64,000 nucleotides of DNA from Sphingobacterium sp. GTDB taxonomy: Bacteria; Bacteroidota; Bacteroidia; Sphingobacteriales; Sphingobacteriaceae. The stretch lies in contig JAITTY010000007.1 of the NCBI GenBank assembly GCA_031286695.1, positions 25,573-89,572 on the forward strand, in the 5' to 3' direction. This document shows, in pieces, positions 52,827 through 62,294 of the stretch (the first letter of the stretch is position 1; every line of letters begins with the position of its first letter). Below the pieces are notes generated by a model, which ran no database searches, was not told where the DNA came from, and saw nothing but the letters and a program-made list of their open reading frames with translations. A program made the position numbers and the translations under genes.

Positions 52827-54899
52827 TTAAAAATTAAAACTCATTCCGCCATAATAATTACGTAAAGGGGCAGGATTGAAATATCGGCCTCCAAAAGCAT
52901 TGATGTCGTTTCCAAGACTATATTTTTCATTGAGTAGATTGTCGGCCCCAACAAAAAATCTGATTTTATGCCGTGAACAGACAGATTTGCTCCAGGATAA
53001 TTTGCCTTGTAAAAGATGATACCGTTTGGCATAAACAGTGTTTGCGTCGTCCAGTGGTATTGCTGCTGTTAAATTGGAAAGAAGATCCAACTGGAATTCA
53101 TACGGGAAAAGTATATTCAACGAATTTACCCATACCGTTTTAGGAACTGCAGGAAGTTTGTTGTCCTTATAGTTTTTGTCGCCTACCTGATAGGTTTTGA
53201 AACGATAGTCATTGAAGGAAAAATTACTGGCGAGTTGTAAGCTCCGAACAATACCGCTTGTTTGGGCTGTAATCAAATAAGTTAATATTGATGCTTCCAC
53301 TCCCTTTTGGTTTATTTTACCTGCATTTTGAAAATATTCAGCTCCTGTATCTCGTACCTGTCGGATGATGGCATTGTTCATTTGATACGTGTAGGCCGCT
53401 GCATCTAAAATAATCCGGCGATTCCACAAATGCCAACGAAGCCCAAATTCATGGTTTGTACCTGTTTCTGGTTTCAGCATCGTATTAATTGTATTGTCTG
53501 ACGAGCGGACTTCAGCAACAGTTGGTGCAGAGAAACCTTTAGAAATCGATGCTCTAAGTGCAAGCATTGGACTGATCAAATAGGATAGTGCTGCCCGTGG
53601 CATCCATGTACTCCCGAAATCAATATGTTCTTTGTTTTCTTGTGCGACAGGATAACGTTGCTGGTAGCCAATTTTATTCTCATTTAATCCGAGCGACAGC
53701 TCTACCTGGAGCCGTTCTAGCCACTCCAGTTGGGTGCGTGCAAAAAATGATTGCTGACTGTTTTCCAATTTGTCCTTGGCCTGAGGATCGGTAGCGATTC
53801 CTTTATCATTGTCATAATTATCGATAGCATACCAGCCTTTTTGAGCCTCTAAGCCCACTTGAACTTCGTATTTTAAATCTTGGCTCAGCAGATCTGCATA
53901 AGATAAATACAGACGCGTTCCTAGGTTCTTTTCATCTCTTTTTTCATAATTGGTGATGAAGGGATTTTTGATCTGATTAGATGAACCAAATACATTGGCG
54001 TATAAGGTCATCTTAGAACTGAGATGCGTCTGGTTGCTCAGTCCACCAAAGAATGTTTTATCGTAGATTGCTGCTTTTTGTTCAGCAGCACCAGGATTTG
54101 GTCCGCCCTTAGGCCGGGCCTGCCTGCGGTCGCTCTCCATTTGTGCTGCGGTGAGTCCTCCCGGAGTTTGGTAACCGAGATCCGAATAGAACCCTGTGAA
54201 TTTTAATTCGGATGTTTTTGCATATTGCCAATTGTAATTGAGCTGGATATTCTTTTTATTTAAGGCTGAATTCTGGCGATAACCGTCACTTCTCGTCCAA
54301 CTCTGATTGATGGCAAGTTGTTGAGTCGTGCTGACGGGCAAGATTGCATTGAGCTGTTCTTGGAAAAGACCGTAGGAACCTCCCGTTAATTGGAGGTTGA
54401 CTCCAGGTTGGGCAGATCGATCAAATCCTTTACTATAAAAGGAAAGCACTCCGCCTGAATTGGCCCCATAGATCGATCCATCTGGGCCTTTCAATATATT
54501 AATTTGCTCTATTGCGTAGGGATCGATCAAGTTAAGGTAGGTGTTCCCGCCTGCGTCAGTAAGCGGAAAGTCGTCCAAATAGATTTTGACATTGCGAACG
54601 CCAAAAGGTGAGCGGATCATACTTCCACGGAGTGCAAGCCGGTAACTTCCAGGAGAACGCTCTTCCATGCGTAACCCCGGTACCCTGTTCATTGCTGAAA
54701 CCAAGGAGGGCGATTGTTGGGATTGGATCGCTTGGCCGCTTAATACAGCCGCAGAAGATGTCAATCGCAAGAGCGGTTGTTTATTGAAGTAGGCTTTAAC
54801 TTCGACTTGTTCTAGCCGATTAGTCGTAGTATCCACTTCCTGCGCATATAATTTGCTACATAAACCAAGGGTAGCAAGTAGGTAATATCTTTTCATCAT
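52827..54899 (-). CDS. TonB-dependent outer-membrane receptor
   Basis: Outer-membrane transporter of 690 residues: signal peptide (1-20, ATLGLCSKLYAQ), a short linker EVDTTTNRLEQVEVKAYF, plug domain (about 35-155, LVSAMNRVPGLRMEERSPGSYRLALRG, IEQINILKGPDGSIYGANSGGVLSFYSKG) and a barrel ending YYGGMSFNF with the C-terminal aromatic signature. Unlike the receptor at 2874 it has no N-terminal carboxypeptidase-like domain. Its ligand is not evident; the PGA-rich plug resembles siderophore or cobalamin-type receptors. It lies 15 bp after a lipoprotein gene. Confidence 0.92.
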   Translation of the reverse strand: MMKRYYLLATLGLCSKLYAQEVDTTTNRLEQVEVKAYFNKQPLLRLTSSAAVLSGQAIQSQQSPSLVSAMNRVPGLRMEERSPGSYRLALRGSMIRSPFGVRNVKIYLDDFPLTDAGGNTYLNLIDPYAIEQINILKGPDGSIYGANSGGVLSFYSKGFDRSAQPGVNLQLTGGSYGLFQEQLNAILPVSTTQQLAINQSWTRSDGYRQNSALNKKNIQLNYNWQYAKTSELKFTGFYSDLGYQTPGGLTAAQMESDRRQARPKGGPNPGAAEQKAAIYDKTFFGGLSNQTHLSSKMTLYANVFGSSNQIKNPFITNYEKRDEKNLGTRLYLSYADLLSQDLKYEVQVGLEAQKGWYAIDNYDNDKGIATDPQAKDKLENSQQSFFARTQLEWLERLQVELSLGLNENKIGYQQRYPVAQENKEHIDFGSTWMPRAALSYLISPMLALRASISKGFSAPTVAEVRSSDNTINTMLKPETGTNHEFGLRWHLWNRRIILDAAAYTYQMNNAIIRQVRDTGAEYFQNAGKINQKGVEASILTYLITAQTSGIVRSLQLASNFSFNDYRFKTYQVGDKNYKDNKLPAVPKTVWVNSLNILFPYEFQLDLLSNLTAAIPLDDANTVYAKRYHLLQGKLSWSKSVCSRHKIRFFVGADNLLNEKYSLGNDINAFGGRYFNPAPLRNYYGGMSFNF

Positions 54900-54914
54900 T
54901 AGGGTTTGGTCGGC

Positions 54915-55718
54915 TTAGTCTGCAAATTCCTGACTGAAATAAATTTCAAAAATCTGCTTTTTCTTATCGTATTTTAAGCATTGAAAATTCGCATATACGG
55001 AACTGGTCGGTACACAAAGACTGTTGGCCATGGCATCTTTTGAGACGTTTTTGTTCAGACAGCCCTGCTGCAAATCAAAGTTTTTGTTCGTAGAAATATT
55101 GGTCACCTCAAAGGAATTATCGTCAATCAGGTAGTTTGAATTGTTTAAACGGATATAATCCTCTTGATAAATCAGTTCGGAAGCAACGAGATAATCGAGC
55201 GATCCAAAGCTGGAGTAACAGTCCGTGTTTTGAAGCGTATTGACAACTTTTAATTCGTTGTATAATGTTTTGAAATTATTGTTTTTCTGATCAAAGAGTA
55301 CGATTTCAATGCGATGATTATCTTTGTTGTACACGATATAGCCAAGGTCATCGGCACCATTTTCAAAGATATTTCCTTTGCTGATCGCTAAAACAGCCAA
55401 GTTAGGATGCCTAAGAAAATAATCCTTCTGGTCTGCACTTAGTGTTGTCGTTAACTTCTGATGAAGTTTATCGAAGAGACCGGCATCATTCATTTTCATT
55501 AACTGCTGCGCTTGTTCCTTTATTCTGTCTGCAAAACGCGGACTATCGTAGCTCGACGTATCCGGAGGGAGTAGTGAGGGGGCAGGAAGGGCTACTTGTT
55601 CTTTCTTTTGGTCTTCGCTTTTCGTTGTTGCTGTTGGAGTTGTTGGCGTCTTTGTCTGATGACAGGAAACAAGACCTGATAATAATACAATGTATAGAAA
55701 AAAGGTTTTTAAATTCAT
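54915..55718 (-). CDS. Putative lipoprotein, function unknown
   Basis: Exported lipoprotein of 267 residues. Hydrophobic stretch 5-17 ends in lipobox LVSC (Cys about 19), then a Thr/Lys/Glu-rich linker (about 22-55) and a soluble domain with FGSLDYLVASELIYQEDYIRLNNSNYLIDD and a C-terminal Cys. No family recognised. Its position immediately before a TonB receptor may mean a shared substrate, but there is no direct evidence. Confidence 0.75.
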   Translation of the reverse strand: MNLKTFFLYIVLLSGLVSCHQTKTPTTPTATTKSEDQKKEQVALPAPSLLPPDTSSYDSPRFADRIKEQAQQLMKMNDAGLFDKLHQKLTTTLSADQKDYFLRHPNLAVLAISKGNIFENGADDLGYIVYNKDNHRIEIVLFDQKNNNFKTLYNELKVVNTLQNTDCYSSFGSLDYLVASELIYQEDYIRLNNSNYLIDDNSFEVTNISTNKNFDLQQGCLNKNVSKDAMANSLCVPTSSVYANFQCLKYDKKKQIFEIYFSQEFAD

Positions 55719-55825
55719 GATGAAATATCGTCAATGTCTATTCAGTCACTCTTCGTGAATAGAAAGAGCAACAACATCGGCTAATTTAGTTATTTTATGG
55801 CAAACAAAGCTGTCGCAACCTGGAA

Positions 55826-57136
55826 TTAGAAAGCTTCATTCAGCCCCAAAAAGAAACCACGGGAACCATATTTTCCAAAGGCATAGTCCAAACATAGATT
55901 TGTGCGTGTTGCTTTGTTAAAGAGTACCCTTAATCCGGCACCACCACCTGGTTGCCACCTTTCAAAAAGTTTGGTGCCCAGTTCGTCGCTGGCAGTCTGT
56001 AGATTAAAAAAAGCAGCTCCGCTCAAAAAGCGATTCTTTAAAATTGGGAAGCGGTATTCTGTTTCGGCATAACCGAAAGAAATTCCTTTAAAATAACCAA
56101 TGGTATAACCGCGGCCGCTTCTGACGGCTACGTCCCTTCCCGTTCCTGGAAGATCAAAATAGGGAAGTGTACCGTCAAGTTTATAGGAACCCCAATACCA
56201 GAAGGCGAGTACATGAGCCGGGTCGGACTGAGATAGACTAAAGTACTTTCGAAAGTCGGTGGTAAGCTGTACTGCGCTTTTGCTACTCCCTAGCAAAGTG
56301 GTGTTCCATCGCACACCGATATCCGAATAGATTCCCTTGTAAGGCCTGTTAGGATTGTCTCGGGTCATATACTGCATATTGAGCAATAGGCCATTGGAAT
56401 TGTAACTGTCGGGCTCGAAGCCATGTTTTTCGGTGTAGATGGTATTGGGCGTAACGTTGCCATTAGGGCCACTGCTGGTTATTTTGCGTCTTAAGTCGAA
56501 CGCCAGTCCGGCTCCAACAAATAGCCCATCAGCGATACGTTTGTAGACTTTTTCGTTAAATGTAAAGGCATTGTACTTGGCGCCATACTTTTTATGCTCA
56601 GGATTTGCAAGTATCTCTTCATCTGCATTGGTCCATTTTCCATGGGGAGTCATGCCCAAGCCCGCGTCTAAAGCAACCATCTTGACGAGTGCAAAAGCAC
56701 CCTGAAAATTCAGCTTGTTGTTTGGCGTAAATACATTGTGGCTGATATAGAAAACCATAATATTTTTTGTCGTAATCGAGGCGGATGTCGCAGCGATCGA
56801 CATGGTAGTCGTTTTCGGGTCACCCAAAACTTTCCCCGCGACTGCCTTGATTCCAATCTGGCCACCAATGGTTGGGTTGTAGGCAATATTGGGCATCAAG
56901 GTGATGGGGGAACGTTTACTTGCGTGTTCCTTTTTTCGTTTGGGATGTATTATTCTTCCGATGAGATCGGATATATCATATTGACTGGCCAAGGCAGAGT
57001 CACGCTGATGTTTATACTGTGCAACAGAGTCTGTTTTTGCATCGGTTTGGGCAGCAAGTAGCGTAGGGATTGAAATTAAAAGCATTCCTAAAAAAGCATA
57101 TCGGAAGAAATCGTTATAACGTAAAAGTCGATGCAT
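55826..57136 (-). CDS. BamA/TamA-family outer-membrane protein
   Basis: Beta-barrel protein of 436 residues with signal peptide (about 8-29, LLISIPTLLAAQ) and a C-terminal Omp85-like surface-antigen domain: features include IAYNPTIGGQIGIKAVAG, a YRFPILKNRFLSGAAFFN strand and the GGGAGLRVLFNKATRTNLCLDYAFG block near the end. No POTRA repeats are evident in its N-terminus, which sets it apart from BamA itself. Role in outer membrane assembly or lipid handling is inferred from family only. Probably monocistronic or with the downstream lipoprotein gene. Confidence 0.78.
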   Translation of the reverse strand: MHRLLRYNDFFRYAFLGMLLISIPTLLAAQTDAKTDSVAQYKHQRDSALASQYDISDLIGRIIHPKRKKEHASKRSPITLMPNIAYNPTIGGQIGIKAVAGKVLGDPKTTTMSIAATSASITTKNIMVFYISHNVFTPNNKLNFQGAFALVKMVALDAGLGMTPHGKWTNADEEILANPEHKKYGAKYNAFTFNEKVYKRIADGLFVGAGLAFDLRRKITSSGPNGNVTPNTIYTEKHGFEPDSYNSNGLLLNMQYMTRDNPNRPYKGIYSDIGVRWNTTLLGSSKSAVQLTTDFRKYFSLSQSDPAHVLAFWYWGSYKLDGTLPYFDLPGTGRDVAVRSGRGYTIGYFKGISFGYAETEYRFPILKNRFLSGAAFFNLQTASDELGTKLFERWQPGGGAGLRVLFNKATRTNLCLDYAFGKYGSRGFFLGLNEAF

Positions 57137-57333
57137 ACATTCGGGCTTATCTTAAAACTAAACGTAAAAAAAAATAAAATGTTTTCTCAGGCACTCGGAG
57201 CCTGCCTTTTTTGATCTTTGAACAAATGCAAATCCAGTATTGTGTTGAAGAAGTTTATTTTTCTTGCGAAGCTGGAGAATTAAACTTGCAAATCACAGCA
57301 AATTTATCTTAGTTTGATTATTTAAACTAGGAT

Positions 57334-59214
57334 ATGATAGGACGCACTATATTGAATTACGGATTGACGTTGCTTTTATTGACAGGGGCTGCTCATGCAC
57401 AAGAATTGTATACCCCAAGGAATATTCAGCAAGCGATCGCAAAGGGGACCCGTACCACAACGGGCATACCGGGTAAAAACTATTGGCAGAATTTTGGGAA
57501 GTATGATGTGCGGGTGCAATTGGATCCGGCCACAAAGATGGTGAGCGGAACAGAAACTATTCTGTACACAAACCATAGTCCCGATACATTGAATCGCTTG
57601 GCTATCCGATTTGTCAACAATGTGCACAAACCCAATGCGGTACGTGCGGCATACGCTTCGGACGATTACCTGACTTCGGGTCTAAAGATTAAATCGTTTA
57701 AACTGAATGGTCAAGTTTACGACGTAAATAGTAAGGACTGGGGAACAGTGAAGTTAGGCGATTTTGGGCAGAAAATCCTTCCAGGAAGTACTGCAACATT
57801 GGACATTAGCTGGGAATACCCTTTATCTGTAGAAAGTGACCGTGAAGGACTGCTGAATGCGTCTACCTTTTATTGTGCTTACGCTTATCCGCGTGTGTCT
57901 GTATACGACGATTACAATGGCTGGGATCTTTTGGAACATAATGGCCGGCAAGAATTCTATAATGGTTTCAACGATTATCAATTTGAGATATCCGTTCCGA
58001 AGAACTTTGTTGTCTGGGCGACAGGTGAATTGACAAATGCAGCTGATGTACTTCAGAAGCCTATTTTGGACCGTTTCGAGAAATCAAAAGTTAGCGATAC
58101 CCCAATACATATTGCGACAGATGCCGAAATGAAAACGGGGAAAGTGACAGCACAAGAAGCTTGGAATACCTGGAAATTCAAAGCAAGCTACGTACCTGAT
58201 TTTTGTTTCAGTGTGAGTGATAATTATATCTGGGATGGCGGGAGTGTAGATCTGGGAAGCAAGCGCGTGAGTGTCCAATCCAGCTATGTCGCCGGAACGC
58301 CAGATTTTGAACAATATATTGGCTGGCAACAATACTGCATTGACTGGTTTTCTAAAAATTGGCCTGGTGTCACCTATCCGTATCCAACCATGACGGCCGT
58401 TCAGGGATTTGCAGATATGGAATATCCAATGATGATCAACGATTCGAGTGTCCCAGATAATCTTGTTGATGCACGACAAACGGCAGACCATGAAATTGCA
58501 CATACCTATTTCCCTTTTTATATGGGTATCAATGAAACCCGATACGGTTATATGGATGAAGGCTGGGCTACTGCATTGGAATTCTGGATTGGAAATGCGG
58601 AGATTGGTGCCGAAAAAAACAAAGAGCTTTTTAAGGATGCCCGCGTAAAGCGCTATATTTTTGACCCTTCTACAGAAGAAGATCAACCCTTAATTACCAT
58701 GACCTCCCAGTTAAGTGGTTTAGGGTACGGCAACAATGCTTACATCAAGGCTGCATTGTCCTATATTGCATTACGGGATTACCTAGGCGATGAACTGTTT
58801 AAAAAAGCATTACACCACTATATGGAGTTATGGCATGGAAAGCATCCTACGCCTTGGGACTTCTTTTACAGCATCAATGCCGGAGCTGGACAGAATTTAA
58901 ACTGGTATTGGAAAAATTGGTATTTCACCAATAATTACATCGACCTTAAAGTGAATGGTTTTAAACAACTTGCCGGTAAAAACACACTTACGATCACCAA
59001 TGTAGGGGGATTTGCAATTCCGTTTGATGTGTTGATTACCTATGCGGATGGATCGGTGGAGACAAAACATCAAACTCCGGCAATTTGGCAACACAATGAA
59101 AAACAGGCTAGCGTGACTTGGAGTTCGACCAAAAAGGTGAAAAATATTACTTTGGACGGTGGTATTTTTATGGATTACACATCCAAAGACAACAGCTGGA
59201 ACGTTGTAAAATAA
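57334..59214 (+). CDS. M1 family metallopeptidase (secreted aminopeptidase-like)
   Basis: Zinc peptidase of 626 residues, periplasmic or exported (signal peptide 1 to about 22, LLLLTGAAHAQ). An N-terminal beta saddle precedes the catalytic domain with GFADMEYPMM (the GxMEN-like exopeptidase loop, here MEY) and HEIAHTYFPF, with the third ligand Glu in YGYMDEGWATALE eighteen residues on. A C-terminal beta domain ends the chain. Length and order fit M1. The altered MEN (MEY) may shift specificity. It is flanked by a hairpin and convergent with alkB. Confidence 0.92.
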   Translation: MIGRTILNYGLTLLLLTGAAHAQELYTPRNIQQAIAKGTRTTTGIPGKNYWQNFGKYDVRVQLDPATKMVSGTETILYTNHSPDTLNRLAIRFVNNVHKPNAVRAAYASDDYLTSGLKIKSFKLNGQVYDVNSKDWGTVKLGDFGQKILPGSTATLDISWEYPLSVESDREGLLNASTFYCAYAYPRVSVYDDYNGWDLLEHNGRQEFYNGFNDYQFEISVPKNFVVWATGELTNAADVLQKPILDRFEKSKVSDTPIHIATDAEMKTGKVTAQEAWNTWKFKASYVPDFCFSVSDNYIWDGGSVDLGSKRVSVQSSYVAGTPDFEQYIGWQQYCIDWFSKNWPGVTYPYPTMTAVQGFADMEYPMMINDSSVPDNLVDARQTADHEIAHTYFPFYMGINETRYGYMDEGWATALEFWIGNAEIGAEKNKELFKDARVKRYIFDPSTEEDQPLITMTSQLSGLGYGNNAYIKAALSYIALRDYLGDELFKKALHHYMELWHGKHPTPWDFFYSINAGAGQNLNWYWKNWYFTNNYIDLKVNGFKQLAGKNTLTITNVGGFAIPFDVLITYADGSVETKHQTPAIWQHNEKQASVTWSSTKKVKNITLDGGIFMDYTSKDNSWNVVK

Positions 59215-59222
59215 TCCGATTG

Positions 59223-59261
59223 ATCGTGTCAGCCTTTATGTTCTGAAAAGGTTGACACGAT
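59223..59261. terminator. Hairpin between the M1 peptidase and alkB genes
   Basis: ATCGTGTCA and TGACACGAT (plus CCTTT/AAAGG inside) form a strong stem of about 14 bp. No T-tract is obvious, so it may be a processing stem or a weak bidirectional terminator. Confidence 0.6.
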
Positions 59262-59304
59262 TGATGACTGAATTCTGTTGTAGTCTGCGGATAAATAGCC
59301 ACGA

Positions 59305-59916
59305 CTACAGCTGATCGATGCTTCGAAATGTCAGATTAATTCGTGCGCTAAAAGCCTTTTTTGTTGGTGGAAGCCGATGCAGCCAATACGTTTGTGTAAA
59401 ACCTTTCATCACCAATAAACTTCCATGACCCAAGATGAGGTCTATTTTTTCTTTGCTCGTTTTGTGTTTAAAGGCAAACTTTCGTTCAGCACCAAAGCTT
59501 AAAGAAGCAATTGCTCCATTTTTTTTGAGGTCTTTTTCACCGTCACTGTGCCAGGCCATTCCCTCGTCACCATTGTGATAAAGATTCAACAGGCAGGAAT
59601 TATAAGTTTCCTGTGTTTGTTCTTCGGCAATCTTTTTCAGCTCAAGAAGTTCCTTTGTCCAGGGAAGCGCCCTTTTAGTGGTGTTGGAATAGCTATATTC
59701 GAAAGCTTGGTCGCCATACCAGGCCACTTTTCGTTTGGTGACGATTTCATTTCCAAAAATAATAGCACGGTCATTTACCCATTCGATCGAGTCCATGAGG
59801 ATGTCAAAATAGTGGTTTGCTTTCTGCGGAGGTAGTATTTTACCATAATAATTGACAGTCCCATCGTAAGGGAGTAGATTTCTATTGCCATCGAAGAGAT
59901 TGTCGAAAAGTTCCAT
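59305..59916 (-). CDS. alkB: Alpha-ketoglutarate-dependent DNA dioxygenase AlkB
   Basis: Repairs 1-methyladenine and 3-methylcytosine in nucleic acids by oxidative demethylation. The 203-residue protein has the iron ligands HSD in MAWHSDGEKDL and a distal His in YWLHRLPPTKKAF, with ARINLTFR giving the 2-oxoglutarate-binding arginines, and the nucleotide lid ending in SFGAERKFAFKH. Its start is 22 bp after the stop of the Ada-like gene, so the two form a methylation-damage operon. Confidence 0.93.
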   Translation of the reverse strand: MELFDNLFDGNRNLLPYDGTVNYYGKILPPQKANHYFDILMDSIEWVNDRAIIFGNEIVTKRKVAWYGDQAFEYSYSNTTKRALPWTKELLELKKIAEEQTQETYNSCLLNLYHNGDEGMAWHSDGEKDLKKNGAIASLSFGAERKFAFKHKTSKEKIDLILGHGSLLVMKGFTQTYWLHRLPPTKKAFSARINLTFRSIDQL

Positions 59917-59938
59917 GTTATCGTATTGTATGTGTTTA

Positions 59939-60775
59939 CTAAATAGCGGTATGCAAAGTCTCCCATCCGATCATCGCTGTTTTCCGCATCGGATCCCATC
60001 GGTAGCCACCAAATATTCCGCTGTTTTGTATCACACGATGACAGGGGATAAGGTATGCAATCGGATTGCTTCCGACAGCTGTGCCGACAGCGCGGGAGGC
60101 CTTGGGGTTTCCAATTTGAGAAGCGATAGCACCGTAGGTGCTTAAGTTGCCCATAGGGATTTTTAATAAGGCTTCCCAGACTTTCAGTTGAAAATCAGTG
60201 CCTTTTAAATGCAATTTTACCTGACGTATATCTTTGTCTTGGGGATTTAATGCTTTGAGTGCATTCTCGTGCATGCTATTTCCCTGTTGTAGATATGTTG
60301 CGTTCGGAAATCGTTGCTGCAGGGAGTCAAGAGCTGTTAAATCGTCATCGACATAGGCAATATGACAAATACCTTTTGGGGTGGATGCAATTAGCATTCT
60401 ACCGAATAAGCTCTGATAATATGCGTAGGAAATCAATAGATTGGAGCCTTCATTTTTATATTCAGCGGGAGTCATTCCCTCAATATTGATAAATAGCTCA
60501 TGAAGTCTACTGCTGCTGGAAAGGCCAAGCTGAAATGTTGTTTCAGCAATGTTATTGTCTCTGAGCAATGATTTTGCATGATTTATACTCACATACTGTA
60601 AGAATTTCTTAGGGCTTGTACCTGCCCATGCGGTAAACATGCGTTGAAAATGAGCTTCACTCATGTAAACATGAGAAGCGATCTGACCCAATGTAGGCTG
60701 CGTCTTAAAGTTTTCCTGTAAGAAATGTATGGCCTTGGCGATACGTTGAAAATCTACTTCTTGTTGAATAGTCAT
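59939..60775 (-). CDS. AraC-type regulator fused to O6-methylguanine-DNA methyltransferase (Ada-like)
   Basis: Fused protein of 278 residues. Residues about 8-105 are an AraC helix-turn-helix pair (QPTLGQIASHVYMSEAHFQRMFTAWAGTSPKKFLQYV). The C-terminal part (about 190-270) is the alkyltransferase with the acceptor Cys in IPCHRVIQNSG. The N-terminal zinc/phosphotriester-sensing domain of E. coli Ada is absent. In Ada, Cys38 methylation triggers activation; here any sensing must use the C-terminal Cys or another route. Upstream of alkB in the same operon. Confidence 0.92.
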   Translation of the reverse strand: MTIQQEVDFQRIAKAIHFLQENFKTQPTLGQIASHVYMSEAHFQRMFTAWAGTSPKKFLQYVSINHAKSLLRDNNIAETTFQLGLSSSSRLHELFINIEGMTPAEYKNEGSNLLISYAYYQSLFGRMLIASTPKGICHIAYVDDDLTALDSLQQRFPNATYLQQGNSMHENALKALNPQDKDIRQVKLHLKGTDFQLKVWEALLKIPMGNLSTYGAIASQIGNPKASRAVGTAVGSNPIAYLIPCHRVIQNSGIFGGYRWDPMRKTAMIGWETLHTAI

Positions 60776-60854
60776 GATTGTTCATTTAATTTATACAAAG
60801 TTGCTAATAAGAAGAAGTCTTTAAAATCCGATTTATGCTAAATTAAATGTGCGA

Positions 60855-61142
60855 CTAAGAAGATTTGTCCGAATGACCCAGGGACTTTTCCGGTGCAACT
60901 AAATCACGGATCAGCTGTTTAAGTTCCTTAATCTCTGGAAATCGCCCGGCTCTTTTCCGGTCGAAGATTTCCTGATTCGCTACGCGTATTGTATAGCGGC
61001 CTGCAATTTCGCTGGGGACCAGCATAACGCCATGGATCTCATCCGTGAACGAACTCAGCACCTCCTGTGCCATATAGGCGGCGCGCAGCATCCAATTGCA
61101 TTTTGGACAATATTCAATTTCAATAACGGGTTTTGTTGCCAT
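60855..61142 (-). CDS. SelT/SelW/SelH (Rdx) family thioredoxin-like protein
   Basis: Small protein of 95 residues with the family start IEIEYCPKCNWMLRAAYMAQEVL, giving CxxC (Cys in place of selenocysteine), followed by a thioredoxin-like core and the RFPEIKELKQLIRDLV helix. Presumed thiol-redox role, target unknown. It is transcribed in the same direction as the DOPA-dioxygenase-like gene, 179 bp downstream of it, and the Ada-like gene follows 79 bp later. Confidence 0.9.
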   Translation of the reverse strand: MATKPVIEIEYCPKCNWMLRAAYMAQEVLSSFTDEIHGVMLVPSEIAGRYTIRVANQEIFDRKRAGRFPEIKELKQLIRDLVAPEKSLGHSDKSS

Positions 61143-61321
61143 GAGTCAAGTTAAGGTACATTCTTTTGTTTCAAACAAATTTATTGATCCTGCTGTTGCA
61201 ATCAAAACCATTTTTGTCATAGAAATTTCGAGATTATTTCCCACTCGGGCGGGTACTGTTTAAAAACAGTCAATGGAATGGGCTGGTCGTGTTGGATATC
61301 CCCGATAGGTATGCTGGAGGC

Positions 61322-62206
61322 TTAACCGATTTTCAAAGAAGTCATCGTCAGCGATCCAGCCACTGAATTGTCGTTGAAGAGAAACAGCTCGTCATTCTTC
61401 TCCTGTAGACCTAAGGTATAGATTAAAGGGAGGTAATGTTCAGGCGTTGGAATTGCCAAGTCAAACTCTTTGCCCTGTTTTCTAAAATCTATGAGCGCCT
61501 GATGGTTGCCGTTCTGAATGAATTGCTTCATTTTTTCGTTGGCTATAGTAGCCCACTCATACGCATAGCCTGCCGTATCGAGTTTGTCCCAGGCGACCAT
61601 CCGTAAGTTGTGCACCATATTGCCACTCCCTATAATGAGCACCCCTTTTTTTCTTAGCGTGTTTAATTGCTGTGCAATCTCATAATGGTATGCTGCAGGC
61701 TGTGTGTAATCGATGCTCATTTGAATAATAGGAACGTCTGCATTAGGGTATAGATGTTTGACTACAGACCATGATCCATGGTCCAGCCCCCATTTGTCGT
61801 CGAGATGAACGTCTGTTTTGCTGACAATACGCTGTGTTTCTAAAGCGAGCGCCGGGCTGCCTGGAGCTGGGTATTGGACATCAAATAATGCCTGAGGAAA
61901 GCCGCCAAAGTCATGAATGGTGGCGGGATGCTCCATCGCTGTGACAAATGTTCCACGTGTTTCCCAGTGTGCAGAAACAACAAGAATAGCCTTCGGTTTC
62001 TCGAAAGTTTGACCTATTTTTTTGAAGCCCTGCACAAATTCGTTGTCCTCTATGGCATTCATGGGACTTCCATGTCCTAAAAATAAGACCGGAAATTTAT
62101 CCGTTGCTTCCAGTCCCTCGGAAAATTTATAGAGCGAGTTTGCTTTATGTGTTACTCCAGCTAATGGTAATGTTGCCATAATTTTAATAAAATCCTTTCT
62201 ACGCAT
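61322..62206 (-). CDS. ygiD: 4,5-DOPA extradiol dioxygenase (YgiD-type), with N-terminal extension
   Basis: LigB-fold extradiol ring-opening dioxygenase of 294 residues. Metal ligands fit: His in LFLGHGSPMNAIED, His in VVSAHWETRG, the DFGGFPQALFDVQYPAPG loop and the late His in IGSGNMVHNLRMVAW and TPEHYLPLIY. The first ~38 residues (MRRKDFIKIMATLPLAGV) form a hydrophobic stretch that is absent from the E. coli protein and looks like an export signal; RRKDFIK recalls a Tat motif with an extra residue. In vivo substrate unknown. Confidence 0.88.
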   Translation of the reverse strand: MRRKDFIKIMATLPLAGVTHKANSLYKFSEGLEATDKFPVLFLGHGSPMNAIEDNEFVQGFKKIGQTFEKPKAILVVSAHWETRGTFVTAMEHPATIHDFGGFPQALFDVQYPAPGSPALALETQRIVSKTDVHLDDKWGLDHGSWSVVKHLYPNADVPIIQMSIDYTQPAAYHYEIAQQLNTLRKKGVLIIGSGNMVHNLRMVAWDKLDTAGYAYEWATIANEKMKQFIQNGNHQALIDFRKQGKEFDLAIPTPEHYLPLIYTLGLQEKNDELFLFNDNSVAGSLTMTSLKIG

Positions 62207-62294
62207 TTGATATGATGTGACTGCGTCAATTTTTATTACAAAGGTAGGGGATGGGCCTGGCTAGGCGGTATCATTATCCTGTCAATCTGTTGTA

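Noticed and set aside
58084-58686. 200-codon minus-strand frame inside the M1 peptidase gene
   Set aside because: Antisense to a certain gene with conserved zinc motifs; a shadow frame.
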